A DNA stretch of 64,000 nt from Paraburkholderia aromaticivorans (GCF_012689525.1 NZ_CP051516.1:868001-932000); one strand, 5' to 3'; positions 28,463 to 37,940 are shown, counted from the first letter of the stretch. The notes: generated by a model not told the origin, from the sequence alone. Program-made: numbers and translations.

Positions 28463-29575
28463 TCAACGCGGCCTGGTTTTTAACCACGCCTTGAGCGTGC
28501 CGAGGTCCTGGAAGTCCACGAGATCGCATTCGAGAGAATCTATCTGTTCCTTCAGGATAAAAACGTCCTCTGTCAGCGCGTGCATGATGTTCTTCGGCGT
28601 GATGAAAGCCAGCGGGTCAAGCCCGTAGCGCTCCTTGAACGCCATTTCGACAAACATGATTTCATCGTCGAGTTCGCCTACCTGCTCCTTCAATATTTTG
28701 TTGTAGTGCTTGAGCCGGTCTTCGCTCAGGCTATCGATGGCGTTCTGGTCGATGTGTTCCAGTTCCAGTTGCAATTCGAGCAGGCGCAGCAGATTGTTCT
28801 TGCCGTAGGCTTCATTGACGCGTTGCATCAGCGCGGTTTTTCGTTCGCGTTCCTCTGGATCACTTTCGCGATCGGGATGCAACGCGCTGGCCAGTTTGCG
28901 ATACACCTCGCGAATCGAGCGGCTCAGTTGCGCTTCTTCTTCCTGGCGTCGAGTTTCGGCCGCCATCTGCTTTGCCGTCTTCTTTTTGCGGGCGCTTGCC
29001 GCCTCGCGCGCCTGATGTTGTGCCGCTTGCGCGGCGTCCTCCTGTTCGATATGCGCCTGCAGGCGATCCAGAACTGCATCGGGCGAATGCATGTCGATGT
29101 CGTCTAGCTCGACGCCTAGTACCGTCTCCAGCATCGATTTCATTTCGTCGAGTTCGGACGCTCTGTTGTCGTCGTAGCTTGACTCGCTGTGCCGGTTGTA
29201 GAGCGCTTTCAAATCGTCGCTATCTTCTTCTTCGAGACATCCTGCCGCCAGATCAACGATCACTGCTGAAAGTTTGCGCCGCTCGGTCTGCGTGATACGT
29301 TTCTGGTTGCTCTGCTCGTCGAGAAGGTGCGCCATCCGCGCACGCAAATGTTGCATCTTCTGCGTCAGCGGCAGCAGTTCATTCACGTACTTTTGCTGGA
29401 AAGCCGGCGCCGACTCCTCCCACGCGCGCAAACTGGCACGCCGCTTTTCAATTTGTTTGATCAGCGTGTTGAATGCTTTCTGGCCCTTCGACAGGGTGGG
29501 TTGGTTGTGGTCTGGCGCGATGCTGACGGATTTAGCGCTTGTCCTGGTCATGGAGCCGATATCTTTGATCATCAA
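28463..29575 (-). CDS. J-domain coiled-coil protein
   Basis: 370 residues, highly charged. A long helical N-terminus (about 30-210, with an Ala/Gln/Lys-rich stretch near 180-205) leads to a J-domain-like segment: helix II IREVYRKLASALHPDRE with the HPD motif at 233-235, then helix III RERKTALMQRVNEAYGKNN. A C-terminal helical region follows. HPD motifs stimulate DnaK-type chaperones, so this is probably a specialised co-chaperone; its client is unknown. It lies 17 bases after the 86-residue gene on the same strand. Confidence 0.75.
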   Translation of the reverse strand: MMIKDIGSMTRTSAKSVSIAPDHNQPTLSKGQKAFNTLIKQIEKRRASLRAWEESAPAFQQKYVNELLPLTQKMQHLRARMAHLLDEQSNQKRITQTERRKLSAVIVDLAAGCLEEEDSDDLKALYNRHSESSYDDNRASELDEMKSMLETVLGVELDDIDMHSPDAVLDRLQAHIEQEDAAQAAQHQAREAASARKKKTAKQMAAETRRQEEEAQLSRSIREVYRKLASALHPDRESDPEERERKTALMQRVNEAYGKNNLLRLLELQLELEHIDQNAIDSLSEDRLKHYNKILKEQVGELDDEIMFVEMAFKERYGLDPLAFITPKNIMHALTEDVFILKEQIDSLECDLVDFQDLGTLKAWLKTRPR

Positions 29576-29592
29576 ATCAGATGCAACGGTGT

Positions 29593-29853
29593 CTAGCTGC
29601 CCTTGCTCTTCTTGATCTGCTCTTCGAACGCAATATCGAGCTTGCTCGCCTTGCGCGGTTTCGGTGGCCCAAAACCATCGACGAATTTGACGAAATCGTC
29701 GAGCGTCAGCGGATCGGAGACTTTTTTATCTGTGCCACTCGATTTGTCGACGAGATAAAACAGCCCGCCTGACAGGCTGATCGCGGCGAACTGCGGATTG
29801 CCGCTGCGGGTTTTCAATCGCTCGACAGCGTGGATGGCTCGGGTGGTGCGCAT
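29593..29853 (-). CDS. Small basic hypothetical protein
   Basis: 86 residues, no signal peptide or membrane helix, family not recognised. The N-terminal half (AVERLKTRSGNPQFAAISLSGGLFYLVD) could form strands; the C-terminus (PPKPRKASKLDIAFEEQIKKSKGS) is Lys-rich. The short spacing to the J-domain gene suggests an operon and joint function. Confidence 0.65.
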   Translation of the reverse strand: MRTTRAIHAVERLKTRSGNPQFAAISLSGGLFYLVDKSSGTDKKVSDPLTLDDFVKFVDGFGPPKPRKASKLDIAFEEQIKKSKGS

Positions 29854-29971
29854 GGTGAGGGAGGCGGCTAACTGAAGATCTGCACTTTAACAGCAAGACA
29901 CCGCGTGCCGGATTGCTGACGGTCAATTAATTAGGGGTAAACGTACTGTTCCCAACAACCAGTCGAGCGTT

Positions 29972-30026
29972 TTGTACGGTCTTTTGACGCGGTACGATTT
30001 CTTGACACATTCAATATAAACCGTAC
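29972..30026. other. Separated inverted repeat upstream of the 86-residue gene
   Basis: TGTACGGT at 29972-29979 and ACCGTACA at 30019-30026 are exact inverted repeats 39 bases apart, with AT-rich sequence (TTGACA, TATAAA) between. They could be paired operator half-sites. No promoter with standard spacing was identified. Confidence 0.3.
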
Positions 30027-30117
30027 ACGTGCGCCATGCCGCGCGTTCACTGCAACTGGCCGTCGGCATGGTACACGCAGCTTGCGCGCCGCTCGAACGG
30101 CGCGTAGGCGCGCTGGC

Positions 30118-31287
30118 TTACTGGCTCAGATAAACAAACCGGCCGTTCTTGATAGTGCCCATTACGCTAGCGCGCTGGTCCAACCCCACGTGGTCCTTCG
30201 GGCTCGTGTTGACCACGCCGTTCGGCACGACCAGCTCATGCGCGTGCTCCAGTTCGTCACGCAGCGCGGTGCGGAAGGCCGGCGTGCCCGGCTGCGCCGT
30301 CTTCAGCGCGCGGGCCACCGCGTCCTGCAAACGCGGATACACGCCGGCCGCATCGCCCGCGAACTGCGTCACGCTGCCCGCGCCGTACTTCGCCTCGTAT
30401 TCGTTCGTAAAGGCGAGCGCCGCCTTCTTCGCCGGATGATCGGCCGGCAGCGTGCGCGCCACCACGACCGGCTGGGTCGGGAACAGCGTGCCTTCCACGT
30501 CCTTGCCGCCCAGCTTGATGAACTCGGGCGTGGCGATGCCGTGCGTCTGGTAGATCGGGCCTTTGAAGCCGCGTTCGATCAGCGTGCGCTGCGGCAGCAC
30601 GGTCGGCGTGCCGGCGCCGGCAATCAAAATCGCGTCGGGCTTGGCGGCCATCAGCTTCAGAATCTGGCCGGTGACGCTCGCGTCGGTGCGGTTATAGCGC
30701 TCGGTGGCGACCAGTTGGATATGGCGCAGCGCCGCGAACTTGCTGAACTCGTTGAGCCAGCTTTCGCCGTAGCCGTCCGCGAAGCCGATGAAACCCACCG
30801 TCTTCACGTTGTGGTTCGACATGTAGCGCGTCATCACGTCGGCCATCGCGCTGTCGGTCTGCGCCATTTTGTAGGCCCACACCTTCTTGCCTTCCTGCGG
30901 CTCGACCACGCTCGCCGAGCCGATCAGCGTGATCATCGGCGTCTGGCTCTCGGCGACCGGATCGAGCGCGGCCATTGCCGCCGGCGTGATGTTCGGGCCG
31001 ACGATCACGTCCACGTGGTCTTCGTTGATCAGCTTGCGGATGTTGCGCACGGCGGCGCCCGGGTCGGAGGCGTCGTCGAGGAAGATGTAGTCGGCTTTCT
31101 GGCCGGCGATCGTGGCAGGCCACATCAGCATCGCGTTCTTACTGGTGATGCCGATCACGGCCGCCGGGCCGGTGCTCGACAGATCGATGCCGACCTTGAT
31201 GTCGGCGTGTGCAGCGGTGGCGAGCAAGAGCGCGCCAAAACCTAAAGCGGTGGCGAGGCCGCTGAAATTTTTGTTGTACGACGTCAT
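30118..31287 (-). CDS. Branched-chain-amino-acid-type ABC substrate-binding protein (orphan)
   Basis: 389 residues, Peripla_BP_6 (LivJ/LivK-like). A signal peptide (GLATALGFGALLLATAAHA) is followed by DIKVGIDLSSTGPAAVIGITSKNAMLM and FLDDASDPGAAVRNIRKLINEDHVDVIVGPNITPAAMA. It starts 34 bases after the cysB stop with GGAG before the ATG, so it is probably co-transcribed with cysB. No permease or ATPase gene is adjacent. The link to cysB hints at a sulfur-containing or amino-acid ligand, but this is a guess from context. Confidence 0.9.
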   Translation of the reverse strand: MTSYNKNFSGLATALGFGALLLATAAHADIKVGIDLSSTGPAAVIGITSKNAMLMWPATIAGQKADYIFLDDASDPGAAVRNIRKLINEDHVDVIVGPNITPAAMAALDPVAESQTPMITLIGSASVVEPQEGKKVWAYKMAQTDSAMADVMTRYMSNHNVKTVGFIGFADGYGESWLNEFSKFAALRHIQLVATERYNRTDASVTGQILKLMAAKPDAILIAGAGTPTVLPQRTLIERGFKGPIYQTHGIATPEFIKLGGKDVEGTLFPTQPVVVARTLPADHPAKKAALAFTNEYEAKYGAGSVTQFAGDAAGVYPRLQDAVARALKTAQPGTPAFRTALRDELEHAHELVVPNGVVNTSPKDHVGLDQRASVMGTIKNGRFVYLSQ

Positions 31288-31321
31288 CGAGAGGTCTCCG
31301 TAGCGAGAAGCGGTGGTGATA

Positions 31322-32263
31322 TCAAAGTTCGTAGGTTTCGTGTTCGCCCTTGAGCGCCTGTTCGATCAGCTTGCGGTTCATGCTCGGTGACAGCAGTTCG
31401 ACGAGCGTGTACACATAGCCGCGCAGATAGGCGCCGTGCTTCAGCGCAACCCGCGTCACATTGCTGCCGAACAGGTGGCCGACCGGCATAGCGCGCAAAT
31501 GGCGGTCGCGCTCGGCGTTGAACGCGATATCCGCCATGATGCCGACGCCGAGGCCCAGTTCCACATAGGTCTTGATCACGTCGGCGTCGATCGCCTCCAG
31601 CACGATGTCCGGGTGCAGCCCGCGCAGGCGGAACGCCTCGTTGATCTTGGTGCGGCCGGCGAACGCGTTGTCGTAAGTGATCAGCGGATATTGGGTCAGA
31701 TCATCCAGCGACAAAAGTTTGCGGTCGAGCAGCGGATGATCCGGTTGCATCACCGCGACGTGGTGCCACTGGAAGCAGGGCAGCGAGACCAGCTCTTTAT
31801 AGTTAGCGATTGCTTCCGTGGCGATGCAGAGGTCGGCTTGGTCGTGAATGACCATTTCGGCGACCTGGGTCGGGCTGCCTTGCAGAATCGAAAGGTGGAC
31901 CTTGGGGAAACGCTTCTTGAATTCGGCGATGGCGGCCGGCAGTGAGTACCGCGCCTGCGTGTGGGTGGCGGCGATCACCAGATTGCCCTGGTCCTGCGCC
32001 GCGTAATCTTTACCGACCCGCTTGAGGCTTTCCACTTCCTGCAGGATCTTCTCGACCGACTGCAAAATGATGCGTCCCGGCTCGGTCAACGAGCGCACGC
32101 GCTTGCCGTGCCGCGTGAAGATTTCCACGCCCAGCTCGTCTTCCAGCTCGATGATCGCCTTGGAAACGCCCGGCTGACTGGTAAACAGGGCCTTGGCCGC
32201 TTCTGTGAGGTTGTAGTTCTGCCGCACAGCCTCGCGGACGAAGCGGAATTGATGCAGGTTCAT
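31322..32263 (-). CDS. cysB: CysB-type LysR transcriptional regulator
   Basis: 313-residue LysR regulator with the CysB-type N-terminus MNLHQFRFVREAVRQNYNLTEAAKALFTSQPGVSKAI and sensor-domain segments ATHTQARYSLP and EAIDADVIKTYVELGLGVGIM. In relatives it activates sulfate-assimilation genes in response to O- or N-acetylserine. GGAGAGG precedes the ATG. It diverges from cysI across a 219-base AT-richer gap where its binding sites are expected; none was mapped. Confidence 0.93.
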   Translation of the reverse strand: MNLHQFRFVREAVRQNYNLTEAAKALFTSQPGVSKAIIELEDELGVEIFTRHGKRVRSLTEPGRIILQSVEKILQEVESLKRVGKDYAAQDQGNLVIAATHTQARYSLPAAIAEFKKRFPKVHLSILQGSPTQVAEMVIHDQADLCIATEAIANYKELVSLPCFQWHHVAVMQPDHPLLDRKLLSLDDLTQYPLITYDNAFAGRTKINEAFRLRGLHPDIVLEAIDADVIKTYVELGLGVGIMADIAFNAERDRHLRAMPVGHLFGSNVTRVALKHGAYLRGYVYTLVELLSPSMNRKLIEQALKGEHETYEL

Positions 32264-32482
32264 ATATAACCTCTCCGCATATCAAAAGAATTTTTTAGTC
32301 GTTTGAAATATAAGGGCAGTTTATTACGATCTGTCCATCTTTTCCAATATGGATATCTGTATTTGTCATAAGCAAATGAGCGATGGGTCTAAACGTTCAT
32401 GGGCGGATGGTGACAAACAGGGTATCCAGGGCGCGGCAAAACCGGATTGCTGCGTATCACTGCAAAAAATTGGGGTCCCCGA

Positions 32483-34162
32483 ATGTACCAATACGATCAG
32501 TACGACCAGACCATCGTCGATGAACGGGTCGCGCAGTACGCCGATCAGGTTCGCCGCCGCTTGTCGGGCGAATTGAGCGAAGAGGAGTTTCGTCCGCTGC
32601 GCCTGCAGAACGGTCTGTACTACCAGCGCCACGCGTACATGCACCGCATCGCGATTCCGTACGGCAACCTGCGCAGCGACCAGATGCGCGTGCTCGCGCA
32701 GATCGCGCGTGAACACGACCGCGGTTACGGCCATTTCTCGACGCGCTCGAACATCCAGTACAACTGGATCCAGCTCGAAGAAACGCCGGAAATCCTGCGC
32801 AAGCTCGCCGCGGTGCAAATGCACGGCATTCAGACCTCGGGCAACTGTATCCGCAACATCACCGCCGACCAGTTCGCCGGTGTGGCGCCGGATGAAGTCG
32901 TCGATCCACGTCCGTGGGCCGAAATTCTGCGTCAATGGTCCACGTTCCACCCGGAATTCGCGTGGCTGCCGCGCAAGTTCAAGATCGCCGTGTCGGGTTC
33001 GAAGGAAGACCGCGCTGCGGTGCAGATTCACGACATGGGCGTGTATCTGAGGAAGAACGAGCAGGGCGAGCTGGTGGCCGATGTCCTGGCCGGCGGCGGC
33101 ATGGGCCGTACGCCGATCATCGGCGCGATCATCCGCAAGGATCTGCCGTGGCAACATCTGCTGACGTACTGCGAAGCTGTGCTGCGCGTGTACAACCGCT
33201 ACGGCCGCCGCGACAACATGTACAAGGCGCGCATCAAGATTCTCGTGAAGGCGTTGAGCCCGGAGAAATTCTCGGCGCAAGTCGAAGAAGAATGGCAGCA
33301 CCTGAAGGACGGTCCGTCGACGCTCACGCAAGCCGAAGTGGATCGCGTGTCGCAATACTTCCAGCCGCCGGTGTACGAAAAGCTGCCGGACACGGACGCA
33401 TCGTTCGAAAACCATCTGCTGGAAAGCCGTGCGTTCGCCCGTTGGGTCGAGCGTAACGTGCGTCCGCACAAGGTGTCGGGCTACTCGTCGGTCACCTTGT
33501 CTTTGAAACCGACCACGATCGCTCCGGGCGATGCAACCGATACGCAGATGGAAGCCGTCGCCGATTGGGCCGACGAGTACTCGCTCGGCGAAATCCGCGT
33601 GTCGCACGAACAGAACCTGATTCTCGCCAATGTGAAGAAGCGCGACCTGTTCGCGCTGTGGGAAAAGGCCAAGGCACAAGGTTTCGCGACGCCGAACATC
33701 GGCTTGCTGACCGACATCATCGCGTGCCCGGGCGGCGATTTCTGCTCGCTCGCGAATGCGAAGTCGATTCCGATCGCGCTGGCCATTCAGGAACGCTTCA
33801 ACGATCTGGATTACGTGTACGACCTCGGCGACGTGTCGCTGAATATCTCGGGCTGTATCAACGCGTGCGGTCACCACCACGTCGGCAACATTGGCATTCT
33901 GGGTGTCGATAAGGACGGCTCGGAGTGGTATCAGGTGACGCTCGGCGGCGAGCAGGGTACGGGCGCCACCGGCGCGCACCTCGGCCGCGTGATCGGCCCG
34001 TCGTTCTCGGCGGAAGAAATGCCGGACGTGATGAGCAAGGTGATCGATACGTTCGTGGAAAACCGCCACGAAGGCGAGCGCTTCATCGAAACGTATAGCC
34101 GCATCGGCATCACCCCGTTCAAGGAACGTGTGTACGCCTCGCGTCAACCGGCTCACGCGTAA
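32483..34162 (+). CDS. cysI: Sulfite reductase (siroheme/4Fe-4S hemoprotein)
   Basis: 559 residues from the ATG at 32483 (MYQYDQYDQTIVDERVAQY). Reduces sulfite to sulfide. The 4Fe-4S/siroheme ligands are CPGGDFCSLA and NISGCINACGHH (C-x5-C ... C-x3-C). The substrate-side Arg motif STRSNIQYNWI is also present. No flavoprotein CysJ is nearby, so the electron donor is probably ferredoxin or another small protein. First gene of the cysI-DUF934-cysH-cysD-cysN-cobA series. Confidence 0.95.
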   Translation: MYQYDQYDQTIVDERVAQYADQVRRRLSGELSEEEFRPLRLQNGLYYQRHAYMHRIAIPYGNLRSDQMRVLAQIAREHDRGYGHFSTRSNIQYNWIQLEETPEILRKLAAVQMHGIQTSGNCIRNITADQFAGVAPDEVVDPRPWAEILRQWSTFHPEFAWLPRKFKIAVSGSKEDRAAVQIHDMGVYLRKNEQGELVADVLAGGGMGRTPIIGAIIRKDLPWQHLLTYCEAVLRVYNRYGRRDNMYKARIKILVKALSPEKFSAQVEEEWQHLKDGPSTLTQAEVDRVSQYFQPPVYEKLPDTDASFENHLLESRAFARWVERNVRPHKVSGYSSVTLSLKPTTIAPGDATDTQMEAVADWADEYSLGEIRVSHEQNLILANVKKRDLFALWEKAKAQGFATPNIGLLTDIIACPGGDFCSLANAKSIPIALAIQERFNDLDYVYDLGDVSLNISGCINACGHHHVGNIGILGVDKDGSEWYQVTLGGEQGTGATGAHLGRVIGPSFSAEEMPDVMSKVIDTFVENRHEGERFIETYSRIGITPFKERVYASRQPAHA

Positions 34163-34184
34163 CCGCGAAAAGGAAACTGAACAG

Positions 34185-34724
34185 ATGGCTTCTATCATCA
34201 AGAATCGCGCGATCGTCAACGATGACTGGACGGTCGTGCGCCCGGCGGAAGACGGCTCATTGCCCGCGGTGAACGAATTGCCCGCAGGCAAGGTGCTGGT
34301 GCCGCTCGCGTTGTGGCAGGCTGAACGTGACGCATTGATCGCATCGCGTAGCGCGGCGGAAATCGGCGTGTGGCTTGCGCCGGAAAGCGAACCGGCGGAT
34401 ATCGTTGCCGACTTCGACAAGATCGCGCTGATCGGCGTGGACTTCCCGGTGTTCCGCGATGGCCGCGGTTACAGCATCGGCCGCCTGCTGCGCGAGCGCT
34501 ATGGCTACAAGGGCGAATTGCGCGCGATCGGCGACGTGCTGCGCGATCAGTTGGCGTTCATGTTCCGTTGCGGTTTCGACGCTTACGCGTTGCGCTCAGA
34601 TAAAGATTTCGACGACGCGCTCAAAGCCTTCGACGAATTCAGCTTCAACTATCAGGGCGCGGTGAATTCGTCGCCGCTGTTCCGTCGCCGCGAAGCGGGC
34701 GAACTGGCAAAGGTTCCGGCATGA
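34185..34724 (+). CDS. DUF934 protein (sulfite reductase-associated)
   Basis: 179 residues from the ATG at 34185 (MASIIKNRAIVNDDWTVV). The conserved IALIGVDFPVFRDGRGYSIGRLLRERYGYKGELRAIGDVLRDQL is typical of DUF934, regularly found after cysI in beta-proteobacteria. Its role is unproven; it is assumed to support sulfite reductase. The last four bases overlap the cysH start (ATGA). Confidence 0.93.
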   Translation: MASIIKNRAIVNDDWTVVRPAEDGSLPAVNELPAGKVLVPLALWQAERDALIASRSAAEIGVWLAPESEPADIVADFDKIALIGVDFPVFRDGRGYSIGRLLRERYGYKGELRAIGDVLRDQLAFMFRCGFDAYALRSDKDFDDALKAFDEFSFNYQGAVNSSPLFRRREAGELAKVPA

Positions 34725-35461
34725 GCGACGCAGAATCGCTCACGCCGGAACTCGCTGCGAAGGTCGAGCGCCTCGATGCGCTGCTCGATTCGATCGCCGC
34801 GCGTCACGAGAACGTGAAGCTTGCCAGCAGCCTCGCAGCGGAAGACATGCTGCTCACGCACGCGATTCTGTCGCGCGGCGTGAAGATCGGTATCTTCTCG
34901 CTGAACACGGGCCGTTTGCATGCGGAAACGCTCGGCATGCTCGATCGCGTGAAAGAGCGCTACGGCTACGACATCGAACAGTTTCATCCGCAAGCCGCGG
35001 CGGTCGAGGAATACGTCGGCTCGCACGGTCTGAACGCGTTCTATGAAAGCGTCGATCTGCGCAAGCGCTGCTGCGAAATCCGCAAGGTCGAGCCGTTGAA
35101 CCGGGCGCTGTCGGATGTTAGCGCGTGGGTCACGGGCCAGCGTCGCGAGCAGTCGGTGACGCGTGCCGAACTGCATGCTGAAGAGCATGACGCCGCGCGC
35201 AATATCGCCAAGTTCAATCCGCTGACCGACTGGACCGAAGCCGACGTGTGGGCTTACCTGAAAGCGTTCGACGTGCCCGTCAATCCGCTGCATGCGCGCG
35301 GTTACCCGAGCATTGGCTGCGAGCCTTGTACGCGCGCAGTGCGCCCCGGTGAAGATAGCCGGGCGGGGCGCTGGTGGTGGGAGTCGCGCGATACGAAGGA
35401 ATGCGGACTGCACATCACGACGATTACGCCGATCGCGGTAGAGCGCGGCGCAAACGCCTAG
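34721..35461 (+). CDS. cysH: Adenylylsulfate (APS) reductase
   Basis: 246 residues. The Cys pairs in RKRCCEIRKVEPL and GCEPCTRAV form the CC...CxxC set that binds a 4Fe-4S cluster in APS-type reductases. The N-terminal fold with SSLAAEDMLL, and the conserved RREQSVTRA, fit the family. Use of APS rather than PAPS agrees with cysD and cysN being present without cysC. Yields sulfite for CysI. Confidence 0.93.
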   Translation: MSDAESLTPELAAKVERLDALLDSIAARHENVKLASSLAAEDMLLTHAILSRGVKIGIFSLNTGRLHAETLGMLDRVKERYGYDIEQFHPQAAAVEEYVGSHGLNAFYESVDLRKRCCEIRKVEPLNRALSDVSAWVTGQRREQSVTRAELHAEEHDAARNIAKFNPLTDWTEADVWAYLKAFDVPVNPLHARGYPSIGCEPCTRAVRPGEDSRAGRWWWESRDTKECGLHITTITPIAVERGANA

Positions 35462-35577
35462 GCCTGAAGTTTGAGCGAACCGGCCTTGGTTTTGGGCCCG
35501 AACGCCGCACATACCGATTTGAATACCTCCGCGACGCAAGCAACCGCTTGCGACGCGAACCAACGAAGGACCCAGAT

Positions 35578-36540
35578 ATGAGCACCACGCTCGATTCCAC
35601 TGTGAACGCACCGCTCGCCAACACGGCAAACCGTATGGATCACCTCGACTGGCTCGAAGCCGAGTCGATTCACATCCTGCGCGAACTGGTCGCCGAATGC
35701 AGCAAGCCCGCGCTGCTGTTTTCGGGTGGCAAGGATTCGGTTGTGGTGCTGCACCTCGCGCTGAAGGCTTTCGGCATTGGCGCGAATCGCAAGACGGTGC
35801 TGCCGTTCCCGCTCGTGCATATCGACACCGGCCACAACTACGACGAAGTGATCGACTTCCGCGATCGTCGTGCGGAAGAGATCGGCGCTGAACTCGTGGT
35901 GGGTCATGTGGAAGATTCGATCAAGCGCGGCACGGTGCGTCTGCGTCGTGAACTGGATTCGCGCAACGCCGCGCAAGCCGTGACGCTGCTCGAAACCATC
36001 GAACAGTACGGCTACACCGCGCTGATCGGCGGCGCGCGCCGCGACGAAGAAAAGGCCCGTGCGAAAGAACGGATTTTCTCGTTCCGCGACGAATTCGGCC
36101 AATGGGATCCGAAGGCGCAGCGCCCGGAACTGTGGAGCCTGTATAACGCGCGTCTGCATAACGGCGAACATCTGCGCGTGTTTCCGATTTCGAACTGGAC
36201 CGAACTCGACGTGTGGCAGTACATCGCTCGCGAACAGCTTGAACTGCCGTCGATCTACTACGCGCATCAACGTGAGATCGTGCGCCGCAATGGCCTGCTC
36301 GTGCCGGTTACGCCGCTCACGCCGATGCGTGAAGGCGAAGTCAGCGAAACCGCGCAGGTGCGCTTCCGTACCGTCGGCGACATTAGCTGCACGTGCCCGG
36401 TGGAAAGCGATGCGGACGATCTCGAGAAGATCATCGCCGAAACGGCCGTGACCGAGATCACGGAACGCGGCGCGACGCGGATGGACGATCAGGTCTCCGA
36501 AGCCGCGATGGAACAGCGTAAGAAGCAAGGTTATTTCTAA
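35578..36540 (+). CDS. cysD: Sulfate adenylyltransferase small subunit
   Basis: 320 residues from the ATG at 35578 (MSTTLDSTVNAPLANT). PP-loop ATPase motif LLFSGGKDSVVVLHLA; ARRDEEKARAKERIFSFRDEFGQWDPK and QRKKQGYF at the C-terminus are standard. It makes APS from sulfate and ATP with CysN, 25 bases downstream. The reading frame stays open upstream into cysH, but conservation begins at MDHLDWLEAESIHILREL. Confidence 0.96.
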   Translation: MSTTLDSTVNAPLANTANRMDHLDWLEAESIHILRELVAECSKPALLFSGGKDSVVVLHLALKAFGIGANRKTVLPFPLVHIDTGHNYDEVIDFRDRRAEEIGAELVVGHVEDSIKRGTVRLRRELDSRNAAQAVTLLETIEQYGYTALIGGARRDEEKARAKERIFSFRDEFGQWDPKAQRPELWSLYNARLHNGEHLRVFPISNWTELDVWQYIAREQLELPSIYYAHQREIVRRNGLLVPVTPLTPMREGEVSETAQVRFRTVGDISCTCPVESDADDLEKIIAETAVTEITERGATRMDDQVSEAAMEQRKKQGYF

Positions 36541-36565
36541 GCACACGGACGAGGGCAAGACAATC

Positions 36566-37882
36566 ATGAGCGGTATTCACCAACCAGAAGACCTCGGCGT
36601 GCTGCGTTTCATTACTGCGGGTAGCGTCGACGATGGCAAGAGCACGTTGATCGGCCGCCTGCTGTACGACAGCAAGGCTGTGTTGAGCGATCAGCTCTCG
36701 GCACTGTCGCGCGCAAAGAATAAGCGTACCGTCGGCGACGAAATCGATCTGTCGCTGCTGACGGACGGCCTCGAAGCCGAACGCGAGCAAGGCATCACAA
36801 TCGATGTGGCGTACCGTTACTTCGCTACCGCGAAGCGCAAGTTCATCATCGCCGACACGCCGGGCCACGAGCAGTACACACGCAACATGGTGACGGGCGC
36901 GTCGACCGCGCACGCGGCGATTATCCTCGTCGACGCGACGCGCGTGACGTTCGTCGATGGCGTGGCGCAACTGCTGCCGCAAACCAAGCGTCATAGCGCG
37001 ATCGTCAAGCTGCTCGGTTTGCAGCACGCGATCGTCGCGATCAACAAGATGGACCTGGTCGATTACAGCGAGCAGCACTTCAACGAGATCCGCGACGCGT
37101 ATGTCGAACTCGCGCGTCAACTCGGTTTGAGCGATGTGCGCTTCGTGCCGGTGTCGGCGCTGAAGGGCGACAACATCGTGACGGCGAGCGAAAGCATGCC
37201 TTGGTACGCGGGCGAGCCGCTGCTGGACCTGCTCGAAGCGTTGCCGGTCGAAGTGCCGACGGGCCAGGCGCTGCGTTTCCCGGTGCAATGGGTGGCGCGT
37301 CAGGACGGCAGCCAGGCCGACGATTTCCGCGGCTACATGGGCCGTGTCGAAGCCGGCGAAGTGAAACTCGGCGATACGATCGTCGTGCTGCCGGCCAATC
37401 GTGAAGCAACAGTTGCTGAAATCATCGCACCGGTGCCGGGCGGTACGGCTGCAGTGGACCGCGCGTTTGCCGGTCAAACGGTGACGATTCGTTTGGCGGA
37501 AGACGTCGATGTTTCGCGCGGCGACACCTTCGTGCTGCGTGAAGCGGCGCCGGAGCCGGCGAAGAAGTTGGAAGCCGACCTGTGCTGGTTCGACGACACG
37601 CCGCTGTCGACACAACGCAAGTACCTGCTGAAGCAGACCACCAACACGGTGTTCGCGCGCATCGGCGCGATCAGGGAAGTGCTCGACGTGCATACGCTGT
37701 CGCAGGCGACCGATCGCAAGGAACTGACGATGAACGACATCGGCCGCGTGGCGCTGACGTTGCAGAAGCCGTTGGTGTGCGACGTGTACGACTCGCATCA
37801 GGGAACGGGTGCGTTCGTGCTGATCGATGAAGCGACGCATCACACCGTTGCGGCTGGGATGATTCGGGCGTTTTCGGCTTAA
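36566..37882 (+). CDS. cysN: Sulfate adenylyltransferase GTPase subunit
   Basis: 438 residues; an EF-Tu-like GTPase that drives CysD. G1 GSVDDGKSTLIGRLL, G3 DTPGHEQYTRNM and G4 NKMDLVD are intact. The length matches CysN alone; there is no C-terminal APS kinase domain. Ends 58 bases before cobA. Confidence 0.96.
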   Translation: MSGIHQPEDLGVLRFITAGSVDDGKSTLIGRLLYDSKAVLSDQLSALSRAKNKRTVGDEIDLSLLTDGLEAEREQGITIDVAYRYFATAKRKFIIADTPGHEQYTRNMVTGASTAHAAIILVDATRVTFVDGVAQLLPQTKRHSAIVKLLGLQHAIVAINKMDLVDYSEQHFNEIRDAYVELARQLGLSDVRFVPVSALKGDNIVTASESMPWYAGEPLLDLLEALPVEVPTGQALRFPVQWVARQDGSQADDFRGYMGRVEAGEVKLGDTIVVLPANREATVAEIIAPVPGGTAAVDRAFAGQTVTIRLAEDVDVSRGDTFVLREAAPEPAKKLEADLCWFDDTPLSTQRKYLLKQTTNTVFARIGAIREVLDVHTLSQATDRKELTMNDIGRVALTLQKPLVCDVYDSHQGTGAFVLIDEATHHTVAAGMIRAFSA

Positions 37883-37940
37883 GTGCTGAGCTTGCGCATC
37901 GCTGCGTCATGCGGGCGGCCTAACGGACAGGTTGAGGCAA

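Noticed and set aside
30061..30117. Possible terminator after the cysB-linked binding-protein gene
   Set aside because: A GC stem (GCGCCG / CGGCGC) can form, but no T-tract follows on the minus strand.
32366..34420. Minus-strand open frame of 684 codons over cysI
   Set aside because: Complement of a clear sulfite reductase gene; the product has no recognisable domain and skewed composition.
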